IMG/VR virus record: IMGVR_UViG_3300006641_000212
Coordinates: 1 to 21,761 of that record
Reading direction: 5' to 3' (one strand)
Source: a virus
Length of the DNA stretch: 21,761 bases
This document shows positions 1 to 8,487 of this stretch, piece by piece (position 1 is the first letter of the stretch; every line of letters begins with the position of its first letter). The notes below the pieces were generated by a model, which worked only from the letters and a program-made list of their open reading frames with translations, did not search any database and was not told the origin of the DNA. The position numbers were made by a program, and so were the translations under genes.

Positions 1-221
1 GTAACAAATGATCTTAATGCTATTTTATATAGTGCCGGATAAGTATCTTTCAAAAAATTTAATCTATCTTTCAAACTAGATAAATTAGCTAAAGATTTTT
101 TCAATTTAATCGCAATTGAATCGGGTATTCTTTCACTAGCCAAACAATAAAAGTGATTATCAGATTCACCTAAATATACAACTACACGATTACGTTGATT
201 ATATTCAATAACGAGAATCAT
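1..221 (-). CDS. Hypothetical protein, C-terminus outside the window
   Basis: An open frame runs from an ATG at 221-219 to the left edge of the window without a stop, giving 73 visible residues beginning MILVIEYNQRNRVVV and ending KIALRSFV. The visible part starts with a short hydrophobic/beta-like stretch followed by a Lys/Leu-rich helical segment. I do not recognise the family. Its ATG directly abuts the ATG of the plus-strand hub gene (CAT|ATG at 219-224), so any ribosome binding site must lie inside that neighbour; none is obvious. The frame is closed by a TAG five codons upstream of the ATG, which supports this start. It is probably another baseplate or tail gene by position, but that is inference. 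Confidence 0.6.
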   Translation of the reverse strand, partial: MILVIEYNQRNRVVVYLGESDNHFYCLASERIPDSIAIKLKKSLANLSSLKDRLNFLKDTYPALYKIALRSFV

Positions 222-1520
222 ATGAATTTGTCGCTACAAAGACCGATAATAGGATCTGGCAATTCTGCAATTGTAACTTTTCCAGATTTCAATATAAAAG
301 ATGTTGACATAAAAGTAAAATATGCAGAACTAAAAGGATTCGTAAACAGCGGATACGCAATACGAGTACAATTAAGCAACGCAGACTTTCGTTTATTAAC
401 AATTCTAACAGGACAAAACTCAGACTATTTTTATAAATGTAGACAAATACCGATTAGAATTATAATAAAATTTAGTCAATCTCCAAACGCAACATACCCA
501 CAAGGCATGACCAGAGACATTGAAGGATACTTACTAGCATTATATTCTCACGGAGAACACCAAAACGATTTAGTCGAATTCATAGCAATTGACCCAGTAA
601 ATTTCGCACTAAGAGCCGGTGACGCAGACGGTAAAGCCTACAAAGGAAATGTAAGCGACGTAATAAAACAAATAATAAACAAATACGCACCAAACGCCAA
701 ACTAGAACTAGAAGATCAAACAAACGACAGCAAGTATAACGTATGGTGGACATTCAGAAGATCACCACGAGAAATGTTATCTCACCTAATCACAATAGCA
801 TCATCATTATCACCAAATAAAACACCATGGATAATTGGTGTATATAATAATACAATAAAAATTGGACCACAAAATAGTAAACAATCAAAAAATGTTGGAT
901 TTTACACCAAAATATCACGCGAAGAACGTGGAGAAATAGAATCATGGAAATCAATACTAAACACCAGCATTGGACAAGAAACAATGGGACTAATAACTGC
1001 CGGTGTCTCAGCAACAACTGGAAAATATTTAGATCAAATTACACACAAAGATGCAACCATAAATGAATGGAACACCGACAAAAAATTAATAACTAAAACA
1101 CACACTAGAGATTTAAGATCACCAATAAAACCATATGACACATTTAGTGCTGGCATATACGGAAGATCATACGTCGAATCTCACCCAGAATATCACAACG
1201 GTGGTGAAAGTGGTTTAGATTATTCAAATTATTATGATTCATATGCAAGAACAAAATTCATACGCAACACATACAAACTACTAACAATCGACTTAAAAGT
1301 TCACGGACATGGAATATATGATAATACATTAGGACTTGGTATTGATACTGTATTTATAGACTGGACTGATCTTTTGTATCCAGATAGTTCATATTATTTT
1401 CATGGTAGTTGGTTAGTGTACGGTTTCAAACACACATGGACAATGAACGGTAGATGGTTTACTGAATTAAACTTAGCAAGAACAGACGACAATGCATTAG
1501 GTGTAAAAGTTCCAACTTAA
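222..1520 (+). CDS. Baseplate hub protein, T4 gp27 / P2 gpD-like
   Basis: The only plus-strand gene I can support, 432 aa from ATG 222. A TTG at 195 in the same frame is possible, but ATG 222 gives the usual short N-terminus (MNLSLQRPIIGSGN). Hub proteins of this group form the ring that links tail tube to spike. Features that fit are a beta-rich N-terminal domain, a central segment with WWTFRRSPREML that resembles the hub pattern of a short region coupling two barrels, and a C-terminal VYGFKHTWTMNGRWFTELNLAR, which matches the hub C-terminal pattern of a His, an aromatic and T-x-L-x-L-x-R. It lies just after the tape measure and two baseplate genes, where a hub gene is expected, but in opposite orientation. 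A weak GAG seven bases upstream is the only Shine-Dalgarno candidate. Its codons end mainly in A or C, unlike the minus-strand genes. Recognition is by pattern, not alignment. Confidence 0.65.
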   Translation: MNLSLQRPIIGSGNSAIVTFPDFNIKDVDIKVKYAELKGFVNSGYAIRVQLSNADFRLLTILTGQNSDYFYKCRQIPIRIIIKFSQSPNATYPQGMTRDIEGYLLALYSHGEHQNDLVEFIAIDPVNFALRAGDADGKAYKGNVSDVIKQIINKYAPNAKLELEDQTNDSKYNVWWTFRRSPREMLSHLITIASSLSPNKTPWIIGVYNNTIKIGPQNSKQSKNVGFYTKISREERGEIESWKSILNTSIGQETMGLITAGVSATTGKYLDQITHKDATINEWNTDKKLITKTHTRDLRSPIKPYDTFSAGIYGRSYVESHPEYHNGGESGLDYSNYYDSYARTKFIRNTYKLLTIDLKVHGHGIYDNTLGLGIDTVFIDWTDLLYPDSSYYFHGSWLVYGFKHTWTMNGRWFTELNLARTDDNALGVKVPT

Positions 1521-1834
1521 CCAATTGATGTAACAATAATTGATCTTACTGGATAATATACAACTTGACCAGCAGAAGGCCAAGCAAACACATTCATTGC
1601 ACCATAATCATTATACCATTTATAGTTAAAACTGTTCAATACCCAATACAAATTATGATCACCATATAAATTATTAGCAATTGTTCTGGAATCACCAGCA
1701 AATTGAGATAATATTTTTAAAGTTTGTATATCATCTTCATTTGGTTTTACAACTAACCAACTATAATTTTCCCATCTTGCCAATATTTCTTTATCAAGAT
1801 ATCTGATTTTTTTAGTATTATTAAATCTTGACAT
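1517..1834 (-). CDS. Baseplate wedge protein with LysM-like fold, T4 gp53-type
   Basis: A 105-aa protein. T4 gp53 and related proteins such as XkdP join tail tube and baseplate wedges and carry a LysM-like module. Here residues from about 48 to 95 read GDSRTIANNLYGDHNLYWVL, then FNYKW, then a WPSAGQVVYYP segment. This is the LysM/gp53 order: D-x-R/W-x-I-A, LYG, LYWVL, and finally P-x-x-G-x-x-x-x-x-P. The stop codon shares TTAA at 1517-1520 with the convergent hub gene. The ATG (1834) follows the upstream gene's TAA by one base, so the pair is probably translationally coupled. The order tape measure, tail protein, LysM protein, hub is common in myophages and supports the call. Confidence 0.7.
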   Translation of the reverse strand: MSRFNNTKKIRYLDKEILARWENYSWLVVKPNEDDIQTLKILSQFAGDSRTIANNLYGDHNLYWVLNSFNYKWYNDYGAMNVFAWPSAGQVVYYPVRSIIVTSIG

Positions 1835-1835
1835 T

Positions 1836-2531
1836 TTAAAACCACAAATCTTCTAAAACAGGCATTTTTGATAATTTTTCCCAATGTTTATTTTCTTTAA
1901 AAACGCTAATAGTAGATATATTAAGAGTGACAGTAGATTTCAATGGATACGATATAAAATCGGTCAATTCTGAAGATGTAGAAGTAATATTAATACCTCT
2001 ATTACCAGGAACATAACCAGGTACTCTACCAGGTGAAACTATATTAGATGGATCAGAATCATTAGCAGTAATTATCATTTCATCACTATATTCAACATTG
2101 ACAGTATTAACTCTAATAGTGCGAGGCACTGGACCAGTTATTAAAGGATAACAAAATAACACCGCAAATTTGGTAACATCAACAATTGGATTTTTAGCAT
2201 TACCCAAATTTTCAACTTTAGTAACTAAGCCCTTTAAATAATTAATGTTTCTTTTGATACGATCTATATTCCATGTTTTAAGATTGCCACTATAATCGTC
2301 TTCAACTATATATTCAAACTTAATTGTCATATCACGTGGAGAATTACCGGCGTAAATTGCTATTGGATCAGTTTGATAATTAGTAGCAATCTTAAAATCG
2401 ACTTTTCTAGAATCAGCTGTAATTTTAGGAGGAAATTGTATCTCTAATTGTTTATCATCAAGATAAAACATTTTAAATACAATACTATCAACTATATTTC
2501 TATCAGCAGTTGTCAAATAAACACTCGTCAT
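1836..2531 (-). CDS. Tail/baseplate protein downstream of the tape measure
   Basis: A 231-aa protein beginning MTSVYLTTADRNIVDSIV. Its ATG overlaps the tape measure stop as ATGA (2528-2531), a sign of translational coupling. It contains the segment LEIQFPPKITADSRKVDFKI, followed by IYAGNSPRDMTIKFEYIVED, and ends WEKLSKMPVLEDLWF. The 'QFPP' start with a beta-rich body and a 'tikFeyi' strand recalls the N-terminal tail-protein domain often fused to LysM in XkdP-like proteins, with the LysM part here encoded by the separate next gene (1517-1834). A split XkdP/gp53 arrangement is therefore plausible. I see no catalytic motif. The assignment rests on position and general fold pattern. Confidence 0.5.
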   Translation of the reverse strand: MTSVYLTTADRNIVDSIVFKMFYLDDKQLEIQFPPKITADSRKVDFKIATNYQTDPIAIYAGNSPRDMTIKFEYIVEDDYSGNLKTWNIDRIKRNINYLKGLVTKVENLGNAKNPIVDVTKFAVLFCYPLITGPVPRTIRVNTVNVEYSDEMIITANDSDPSNIVSPGRVPGYVPGNRGINITSTSSELTDFISYPLKSTVTLNISTISVFKENKHWEKLSKMPVLEDLWF

Positions 2532-5500
2532 GACATTGAAAATCCTATATCTGAAAGTTTACCAGCGGTAGTATCAGACACTAATGGTTCTCCTGTTAAT
2601 GGATTACCTGAATTATTTTCTTTAGACTCTTCCATCAATTGAATAATTCGTTTTAGTAACGCATCGGTTTCATTTTCTGTCAGATTATTATTTATGGTAT
2701 TATTAACAACTTTTTCATTATTATTAATATTCTTAATTTCATTTGGAGTTTGAGCATCTGGCGACGATGGCATAGCATTATTAAGTTCAGAAGCTAAATT
2801 TTGAATTTCAGATTCTTTATCTAATAATTTATCAATTTCGGCTACCATCTTATCAACTTGTGCTGATAATGATTGTATTGGAACTTCTAATGCAGCAGCC
2901 GCTTTAGTTAATGCTGCAGCAGCATCTTCTATACTATCAGCCAATTCAGAACCATCAAATCTAATAGCTGCAAATCTAGCAGCAGCATCTTCTAATTTAT
3001 CAACATCAGAACTAGTAGTTATAGCCAATCTAGATATATCACTAAATGCATAAATTGTATTGCCAAGAGTAAATTTTTGCAATTCCTTAATAGCATTTAT
3101 AAATTGCATTATTATTTGAGTAGATTTATCCAAACCACTCACACTGGACTGCATTTTATTTGACACAAAAGCTAAACCAATAGAACTAAACAATAATAAC
3201 GGAACAGCCATAGCCAAACTTGCACCAGCTATAGCCAAAGAAGCTGATACAGTTACAAGACCCACAGAAACATATGCCAATTCTTTAACAGACACAACTA
3301 AACTAATAGAAGATTTTGCTAATTCAAATGAAGCTACAAACATATCTTTAGCAGCTTCCATTAAAATAGTAGTTCCATTCCTAATAGCAATAGCCGCAGA
3401 CTCATATATAACACCAGCACCATGTAATGCTAAAGCCACAACACCAAAACCGGATGTAGAAACGCCAAGCAAACTACTAGCACCAATCAAAATAGCAGCA
3501 CCAGCAGCCATTAAAATGGCACCAGCCATCAAAGCACCACCACCAACAAGCACAGCAGGTCCAGCAGCAGCTACAAACAACAACCCTAAACCTAAATCAA
3601 TCAACCTTTCTTTAACATCAGGAACTAAAGAATTTAAAAGCTTAGTAAACGCTTCAACCAAAAATGTCAATGGTATAATAACAATAGCCGCCGCAGCAGC
3701 TACAGCTAAAAACGTTAAAGCTAAAATTCCAAGACCAACAGCAATATATGGATTAGCAGCAAAATTCGCTAAAGTAACAAGACCAATACCAAGTGCTAAA
3801 ATAGCAACAGTCAAACCAATTAAAGCATTAATACCAGCATCACTTTTTTCAGCAATTAAAGCAACTCCATGAGCAAAAAGATACGCACCAGCACCAGCAA
3901 GTAAAAACGCCGCACCAACAGCTAATATCGGTACAGATAATCTAGCTAAAAATGCACCAAATCTAACAAAAGCTCTACCAATAGAAGTTAAGAAAACATT
4001 AATTGTAGTTGAAATTGACCCCAAACTGAAATTCCAAACACCAGTAAATGACGCTACAGCCAAAGCAGCAGAACCAATTATACCAATAAATGCCATAAAA
4101 GCAGCGGACAACCCACCAACAATACCTGTAAACGCAGTTCCAGCAAGACCTACAATAATCAATGCTCCAGTAATATACTGAATAGCTTTTCTTACTGTAA
4201 CAAGTATTGGATACAATTTTTCATTAGTTTTCCACCAATCTATAATTGAACCAACTAATTGATTAATTAATGATATTAAATAAGAAATCCCATGAATATA
4301 TGGTATTATCGAATCAGCAATAAAATGTAAAAAATTATTATATAAAGTAATCGTAGCATCATGTAATCTATCATAAGCAGCTCTAAGACCATCAACTCCT
4401 CTTAAATATTCACCATTAATATCAAGACCTTGTTTGGCCATCTCTCTTACTTTGTTGAAATACTCAACTGACGACATATTTGCTTTTGCAGCTTCTGCCT
4501 TTATTTTCTGAAACATTTTAATAACACTATCATCCAAACCATATGCATTTCTAAATGTCTCTTCCATTTCAACTTGAAGTGCTTGTAAATTACCACCAGC
4601 CGCTTTAACTGCATCCATTCTATTAACCCACATATCCATTTGTTCTAGTATTCCACCAATTCTTTCTTCTTCATTGCCAGATAACGAACCCATTGCACCA
4701 TAAAATGATAAAGCTTCAATACCAGTCAGTGCTAATTTACTGTTAAATTCATCAATAACTTGGTTCGTTAATCCAGCTTCTTTGCCAAATTTCATAAAAG
4801 CAGCAGCCGACTCAGTAAGACCACCAATAGAGTCTTTACTCATAAACATTGACAATTTAACTAGTTTACTATTAAATGTTTCTAATATTCTAGTAGTTTC
4901 ACTAGTGGTCAAACCAAAATTAGCTTGCATTTTAATCAATTGTCCAAAATAACCTTCTACTTCACCGACAGTATATCCAATACCTCTCAATCCTTTGGTA
5001 AATGATTGTAATGTTTCAATTTGAATTCCTGTGATTCTTTGAACTTTTGTTAGTGTGACAGTATATCGTTCCAATTCTGCTTTTGGAACATTTATATCCA
5101 TCATAGCTCTAAAAGCTTCTCGTGCTCTGATGCTTATTAGTCCATATTTACCGGCTATCATATCAGATTGAGCAGCCAACTCATGCAACCCGCCATATAA
5201 TCTATAATTAACAATCCTAAAATCTTCTGAAATTCTAGTTAAACGTATTAAATTAAGAATATATTTATCAACTGCACTTATGGCTTTACCAATAGATTCA
5301 ACAGCTTTATCAAAATCCTTAATATAATCAGAAAATGATTTTTGGCTTTTTTCTAATGGATTACTATTAGTTTTTGATATAGAAGCTATTTCACTGTGTT
5401 TGTCAACTATTTCTCCTAATATAGTTTCTGTGTCAGACAGTAATTTATATTGTTTTTCGAATAAATTTGTCTGTAATTGACTTGTTTTTAATATTGCTTC

Positions 5501-5851
5501 ATGGTCAACTAAATTATCTTCAGTTAATTCTTTTAATTCTTCATTTGTTGCTAATTGCTTATCATATTCTATTCCTAATTCTTTAAATCCTTTAAAAAAT
5601 TCATTAAATTGTTCACGTTGTTCAATATGATTTTGACCGATTGTTTCAACAGAATTGTTCAAACCATCAAATTGTTTGGTTAATTCTTGTATTTGAATAG
5701 ATGCTTGAGCTAATGTAGAATTTATAGCTTTATTCAACGATTCTTCTATGTTGACTATTTTTCTATTCAAAGAATCAATTGAATTAAATGCTGCAGTTGA
5801 ATCTATAGATAATTCAATCTTAATAGCATATAAATTGGGGTCAAAAGACAT
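2528..5851 (-). CDS. Tail tape measure protein
   Basis: The longest protein in the window, 1107 aa. Tape measures set tail length, fill the tube lumen and are ejected with the DNA. The N-terminal ~200 residues are highly charged and helical, consistent with coiled coil. Roughly residues 550-900 are a long Ala/Gly/Leu/Ile-rich hydrophobic segment (for example TGALIIVGLAGTAFTGIVGG), typical of tape measures and thought to enter the membrane. The C-terminal ~200 residues are again helical, with a poly-Asn stretch (NNNEKVVNNTINNN). By the usual rule of about 0.15 nm per residue the tail would be near 165 nm; this is an estimate. A good AGGTG Shine-Dalgarno lies five bases before ATG 5851, directly beside a 12-bp hairpin. 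It follows a gp26-type chaperone, as expected, but with three other genes in between. Confidence 0.88.
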   Translation of the reverse strand: MSFDPNLYAIKIELSIDSTAAFNSIDSLNRKIVNIEESLNKAINSTLAQASIQIQELTKQFDGLNNSVETIGQNHIEQREQFNEFFKGFKELGIEYDKQLATNEELKELTEDNLVDHEAILKTSQLQTNLFEKQYKLLSDTETILGEIVDKHSEIASISKTNSNPLEKSQKSFSDYIKDFDKAVESIGKAISAVDKYILNLIRLTRISEDFRIVNYRLYGGLHELAAQSDMIAGKYGLISIRAREAFRAMMDINVPKAELERYTVTLTKVQRITGIQIETLQSFTKGLRGIGYTVGEVEGYFGQLIKMQANFGLTTSETTRILETFNSKLVKLSMFMSKDSIGGLTESAAAFMKFGKEAGLTNQVIDEFNSKLALTGIEALSFYGAMGSLSGNEEERIGGILEQMDMWVNRMDAVKAAGGNLQALQVEMEETFRNAYGLDDSVIKMFQKIKAEAAKANMSSVEYFNKVREMAKQGLDINGEYLRGVDGLRAAYDRLHDATITLYNNFLHFIADSIIPYIHGISYLISLINQLVGSIIDWWKTNEKLYPILVTVRKAIQYITGALIIVGLAGTAFTGIVGGLSAAFMAFIGIIGSAALAVASFTGVWNFSLGSISTTINVFLTSIGRAFVRFGAFLARLSVPILAVGAAFLLAGAGAYLFAHGVALIAEKSDAGINALIGLTVAILALGIGLVTLANFAANPYIAVGLGILALTFLAVAAAAAIVIIPLTFLVEAFTKLLNSLVPDVKERLIDLGLGLLFVAAAGPAVLVGGGALMAGAILMAAGAAILIGASSLLGVSTSGFGVVALALHGAGVIYESAAIAIRNGTTILMEAAKDMFVASFELAKSSISLVVSVKELAYVSVGLVTVSASLAIAGASLAMAVPLLLFSSIGLAFVSNKMQSSVSGLDKSTQIIMQFINAIKELQKFTLGNTIYAFSDISRLAITTSSDVDKLEDAAARFAAIRFDGSELADSIEDAAAALTKAAAALEVPIQSLSAQVDKMVAEIDKLLDKESEIQNLASELNNAMPSSPDAQTPNEIKNINNNEKVVNNTINNNLTENETDALLKRIIQLMEESKENNSGNPLTGEPLVSDTTAGKLSDIGFSMS

Positions 5852-5859
5852 TAGGCACC

Positions 5860-5888
5860 TGTAAATATAAGTTAACCTTATATTTACA
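5860..5888 (-). promoter_or_regulatory. Perfect 12-bp inverted repeat in the tape measure leader
   Basis: Arms at 5860-5871 (TGTAAATATAAG) and 5877-5888 (CTTATATTTACA) are exact reverse complements around the 5-nt spacer TTAAC. It fills most of the 48-nt gap between the 154-aa gene and the tape measure. On the minus strand the hairpin ends at the first base of the AGGTG Shine-Dalgarno of the tape measure, and no U-run follows. A translational control hairpin, processing site or protein operator is therefore more likely than an intrinsic terminator. Confidence 0.6.
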
Positions 5889-5899
5889 AACGATATAGT

Positions 5900-6364
5900 T
5901 TACAATCTTCTATATCGACTTCCATCTATTTCAGAAGTCATTGGGCCAACTTTATCACCATCTAAAAATCTAGAATTGTTAATAGCTAACAATGTTGCGT
6001 CGTGTACAGCTTCACCTATTAGACGAGATTGATCTTTCATATCTGACATGTGTTCACGTTTGGCTTGAACAGTGGCACGATATTCTCTAACATCTTTAGC
6101 TGAATATCGTGCCATTAACCAAGAAAACCAACCCAAAATTCCAGATGGAAACATTGATCTGGTGATTTCATATGAATTTAAATCACGCATAATTGATTTA
6201 GAGACATTTTTCTTATGTTTCAACATGAAATCGTAAGCGGCATTAACCACATTTCCACCATTACTGGCAACGGTTTGTAGTAATTTTATATAATACGATT
6301 TATGTTCATCGTTTAATGATTCTAACCAATTTTCGGCTATCAGCTTTTTTCTAGCCATATTCAT
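5900..6364 (-). CDS. Hypothetical 154-aa protein
   Basis: The protein starts MNMARKKLIAENWLESLNDE; a second ATG two codons in is equally likely and no strong Shine-Dalgarno decides between them. It is basic and helical, with no Cys, no signal peptide and one modest hydrophobic patch (FPSGILGWFSWLMARYSAKD, around residues 72-91). I do not recognise the family. Its start lies two bases after the stop of the primase-like gene, so the two are probably co-translated and may form one functional pair. A hairpin follows its stop. It could be a virion protein or a partner of the primase-like protein; the sequence does not decide. Confidence 0.7.
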   Translation of the reverse strand: MNMARKKLIAENWLESLNDEHKSYYIKLLQTVASNGGNVVNAAYDFMLKHKKNVSKSIMRDLNSYEITRSMFPSGILGWFSWLMARYSAKDVREYRATVQAKREHMSDMKDQSRLIGEAVHDATLLAINNSRFLDGDKVGPMTSEIDGSRYRRL

Positions 6365-6366
6365 AA

Positions 6367-7467
6367 TTAAATTCTCAATGCTATTGCGGATCTTATTTTA
6401 TATTTTGCCATATCGCTATATGGCACTAATGTTTTATTCATTGTTTCAATAATTTGATTATTGGTTAATTTTAAATGTGTATATAATTCATTCCAATCTT
6501 TCACATATTTTTCTTTACCATTTTCATCAACGCCGATGCGTTCTTTGGGTGGTATTGACCAAAATACTTTAAAATTATTACGCAATAACATATCACCATT
6601 ATTAATGATGCTTTTTAATCCTGCTTTATCATTGTCTGGTGCTAATATAACTCCCATAATTGGGTTTAAGAATTTTAATCTTTTTATTTGACCTTCTGTC
6701 ATAGTTGCTCCACCAGTGGCTACGCAACAATCACCTAAATTCACTTTATTAAAAATTGATTCAGTTATTAAAACATAATTACTTTTTGGTACATCGTCAA
6801 ATCCATACAATACGTCTTCTTTAGTAATTTCTAATTTTGAAATAACTTCACCAGCATCGTTTCTGATTTCATTTGGTGGAAACCAGAATTTTTTAGTAGT
6901 AACATTTCTACTTTGCATGTACACTAATTCATCAAACTCAGTATATAACCATAATATATCTGGTCCACGATAATGAATATTTTCTTTTATTATTTGTTCT
7001 TTTGTGTAACCACGTTTGATTAAATAATCATATATTCTTTTAGAGAAAAAATCGTTTGGTTCTAACAATGGTTTAAAACCATTTGGTATTGCTATTTGTT
7101 GACATTCAATCGTGTCGTTATATTGTTTATTTGAATTATCAGTTGTTTCATAAATGTATTCTGAACCATCTAATAATTCTTTAACAGCGTCTTTATAACT
7201 ACATCCACGTAATAATTGAACCAATTTAGTTATATTACATGGTCTTTTGCCTGTTTTTGGATTTGGAGGACCTGCCCATTCATCAGATCTCCAATCGTGT
7301 ACTCCACCATTTAGATTAATGTTTAATAATTTTTTATCATTACCATAAAACGGATTGGCTACAACGAATTCTTGTCCGTTTTTACGTATTTTAAAATCAG
7401 AAAAATTTTTCCTTATCCATTTTTCGATTTTTTCTGGTGGTATTTTTAATAAAACAGAATTTTTCAT
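6367..7467 (-). CDS. TOPRIM-domain DNA primase-like protein
   Basis: A 366-aa protein from ATG 7467 (a TTG two codons upstream is the alternative). DnaG-type primases have a CHC2 zinc domain, a TOPRIM catalytic domain and, if bifunctional, a helicase. Here residues 232-330 show a TOPRIM pattern: VLITESIFNKVNL with the catalytic Glu at 236, CVATGGATMTEGQ, VILAPDNDKAG with the D-x-D pair at 278/280, and a KDWNEL end motif at 323-328. Residues 30-100 look like a CHC2-type domain (NPF..., GGVHDW, ITKLVQLLRGCSYKDAVKELL), but the usual four Cys/His ligands are not in place. No helicase domain is present. No Shine-Dalgarno is visible; a 13-bp inverted repeat stands seven bases before the ATG. It lies between tail chaperone and tape measure, an unusual place for a replication gene. 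It could instead be a TOPRIM protein with another nucleic acid role. Confidence 0.75.
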   Translation of the reverse strand: MKNSVLLKIPPEKIEKWIRKNFSDFKIRKNGQEFVVANPFYGNDKKLLNINLNGGVHDWRSDEWAGPPNPKTGKRPCNITKLVQLLRGCSYKDAVKELLDGSEYIYETTDNSNKQYNDTIECQQIAIPNGFKPLLEPNDFFSKRIYDYLIKRGYTKEQIIKENIHYRGPDILWLYTEFDELVYMQSRNVTTKKFWFPPNEIRNDAGEVISKLEITKEDVLYGFDDVPKSNYVLITESIFNKVNLGDCCVATGGATMTEGQIKRLKFLNPIMGVILAPDNDKAGLKSIINNGDMLLRNNFKVFWSIPPKERIGVDENGKEKYVKDWNELYTHLKLTNNQIIETMNKTLVPYSDMAKYKIRSAIALRI

Positions 7468-7474
7468 GATCAAT

Positions 7475-7516
7475 TTAACTTGTAATTATGGGTCAATATA
7501 CACAATTACAAGTTAA
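7475..7516 (-). promoter_or_regulatory. Perfect 13-bp inverted repeat before the primase-like gene
   Basis: Arms at 7475-7487 (TTAACTTGTAATT) and 7504-7516 (AATTACAAGTTAA) are exact reverse complements with a 16-nt loop. The repeat sits between the Cys-rich gene's stop and ATG 7467, ending seven bases before the ATG where a Shine-Dalgarno should be. It shares the 7-mer AAGTTAA with the inverted repeat before the tape measure. A protein operator or RNA structure controlling the primase-like gene are both possible; there is no U-run that would make it a terminator. Confidence 0.55.
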
Positions 7517-7544
7517 TAAACACTATGAAAATTGCAACGTATGT

Positions 7545-8429
7545 TTATCTTATTTCAAAATAAAATTTCTGACTAACACGAGTTGAGCCATCTGGTAGTG
7601 TTAATTTCACTTGATACCAGTACGTTCCTCTCATGTACAATCCAGTATTTAAATCATATTTTAAAGTCCATGGATTTGCTCTATATTGTCCTTGTCTTAA
7701 ACCGAGATCCATTGATCCATCTTGCACAAGAATATCACAATATTGAGTACCAATGGTAATAGTTGGTTTTAAAAATGGTATAAGTGGATTAACAAGATTT
7801 CTATTATATGAATACAAAGGTAATGGCATTAAACCAACTTCTAAACATCTATGTTCTGGAAAATTGAATCTAGTGTTTAATGGTTCAAATGAAAAATTTA
7901 CACATTGTAAGTTATCATTACAGTACCAAGAATCTGGGTAAACCCAAAATCTATGACAACATTGAACTAGTTGATCTAAAAAACTAGGATCATTACAATC
8001 ACATGGTTCGGTTGTTGGTACTGGTTCATAATTTGGTGGATAACATGGATTATACGGATAAAAATACCATACATCAATATAAACTTCTGGTGATTTAAAT
8101 TCTGATGGTACTAAAAATAATAAATGGTATTTGCCAGGGATTACTGTTGTTGGTGACGTTGGTTCAGTTCCACACAGTCCTGGGTCTTGTTGTATTGATT
8201 CTTGGCAAGCTGGTGCTGGATATAAAGGATCGCCGCAATCAACAAATGGTATTGATGCAACTAAATTAGCTGGTGATACACTACATTGATAAATTTCTAC
8301 TCTTTGAATATAAAATGGATCGTCTAATTGCCCATTGTTATAAAAGTCTACATTTAAATCTATTAATTGATTATTTCTACCACTAATTCTTGGTAAAGCA
8401 TTATTCAATAAGACTGGATCACAAGACAT
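7545..8429 (-). CDS. Cys-rich probable virion protein, 294 aa
   Basis: The protein (MSCDPVLLNNALPRIS...) has 14 Cys, including CDC and CC pairs, most of them between residues 45 and 190 in a Pro/Tyr-rich region (for example YFYPYNPCYPPNYEPVPTTE). The N-terminal ~120 and C-terminal ~90 residues are beta-rich. The end LYMRGTYWYQVKLTLPDGSTRVSQKFYFEIR resembles the last strands of an Ig-like or fibronectin-like fold. No signal peptide is seen. I do not recognise the family. Its place between tail chaperone and tape measure suggests a tail component, perhaps a surface-exposed decoration or fibre-like part. Disulphides would form only after lysis, unless the Cys bind metal. Confidence 0.7.
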   Translation of the reverse strand: MSCDPVLLNNALPRISGRNNQLIDLNVDFYNNGQLDDPFYIQRVEIYQCSVSPANLVASIPFVDCGDPLYPAPACQESIQQDPGLCGTEPTSPTTVIPGKYHLLFLVPSEFKSPEVYIDVWYFYPYNPCYPPNYEPVPTTEPCDCNDPSFLDQLVQCCHRFWVYPDSWYCNDNLQCVNFSFEPLNTRFNFPEHRCLEVGLMPLPLYSYNRNLVNPLIPFLKPTITIGTQYCDILVQDGSMDLGLRQGQYRANPWTLKYDLNTGLYMRGTYWYQVKLTLPDGSTRVSQKFYFEIR

Positions 8430-8451
8430 GATAAATCGCCTATAATAGTGT

Positions 8452-8469
8452 TATTCTATTTTTGAATAA
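8452..8469 (-). other. Small hairpin after the chaperone extension
   Basis: TTATTC at 8452-8457 pairs with GAATAA at 8464-8469 around a 6-nt T-rich loop, in the gap between the end of the chaperone extension (8488) and the next gene's ATG (8429). Six A/T-rich pairs are weak; it may be a minor attenuator or chance. Confidence 0.2.
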
Positions 8470-8487
8470 TCTAAGATAAGCTATGAC

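Noticed and set aside
3516-3872. Plus-strand frame rich in Ala, Pro and Lys inside the tape measure gene
   Set aside because: A by-product of the Ala/Gly-rich hydrophobic segment read on the opposite strand; composition only, no start signals.
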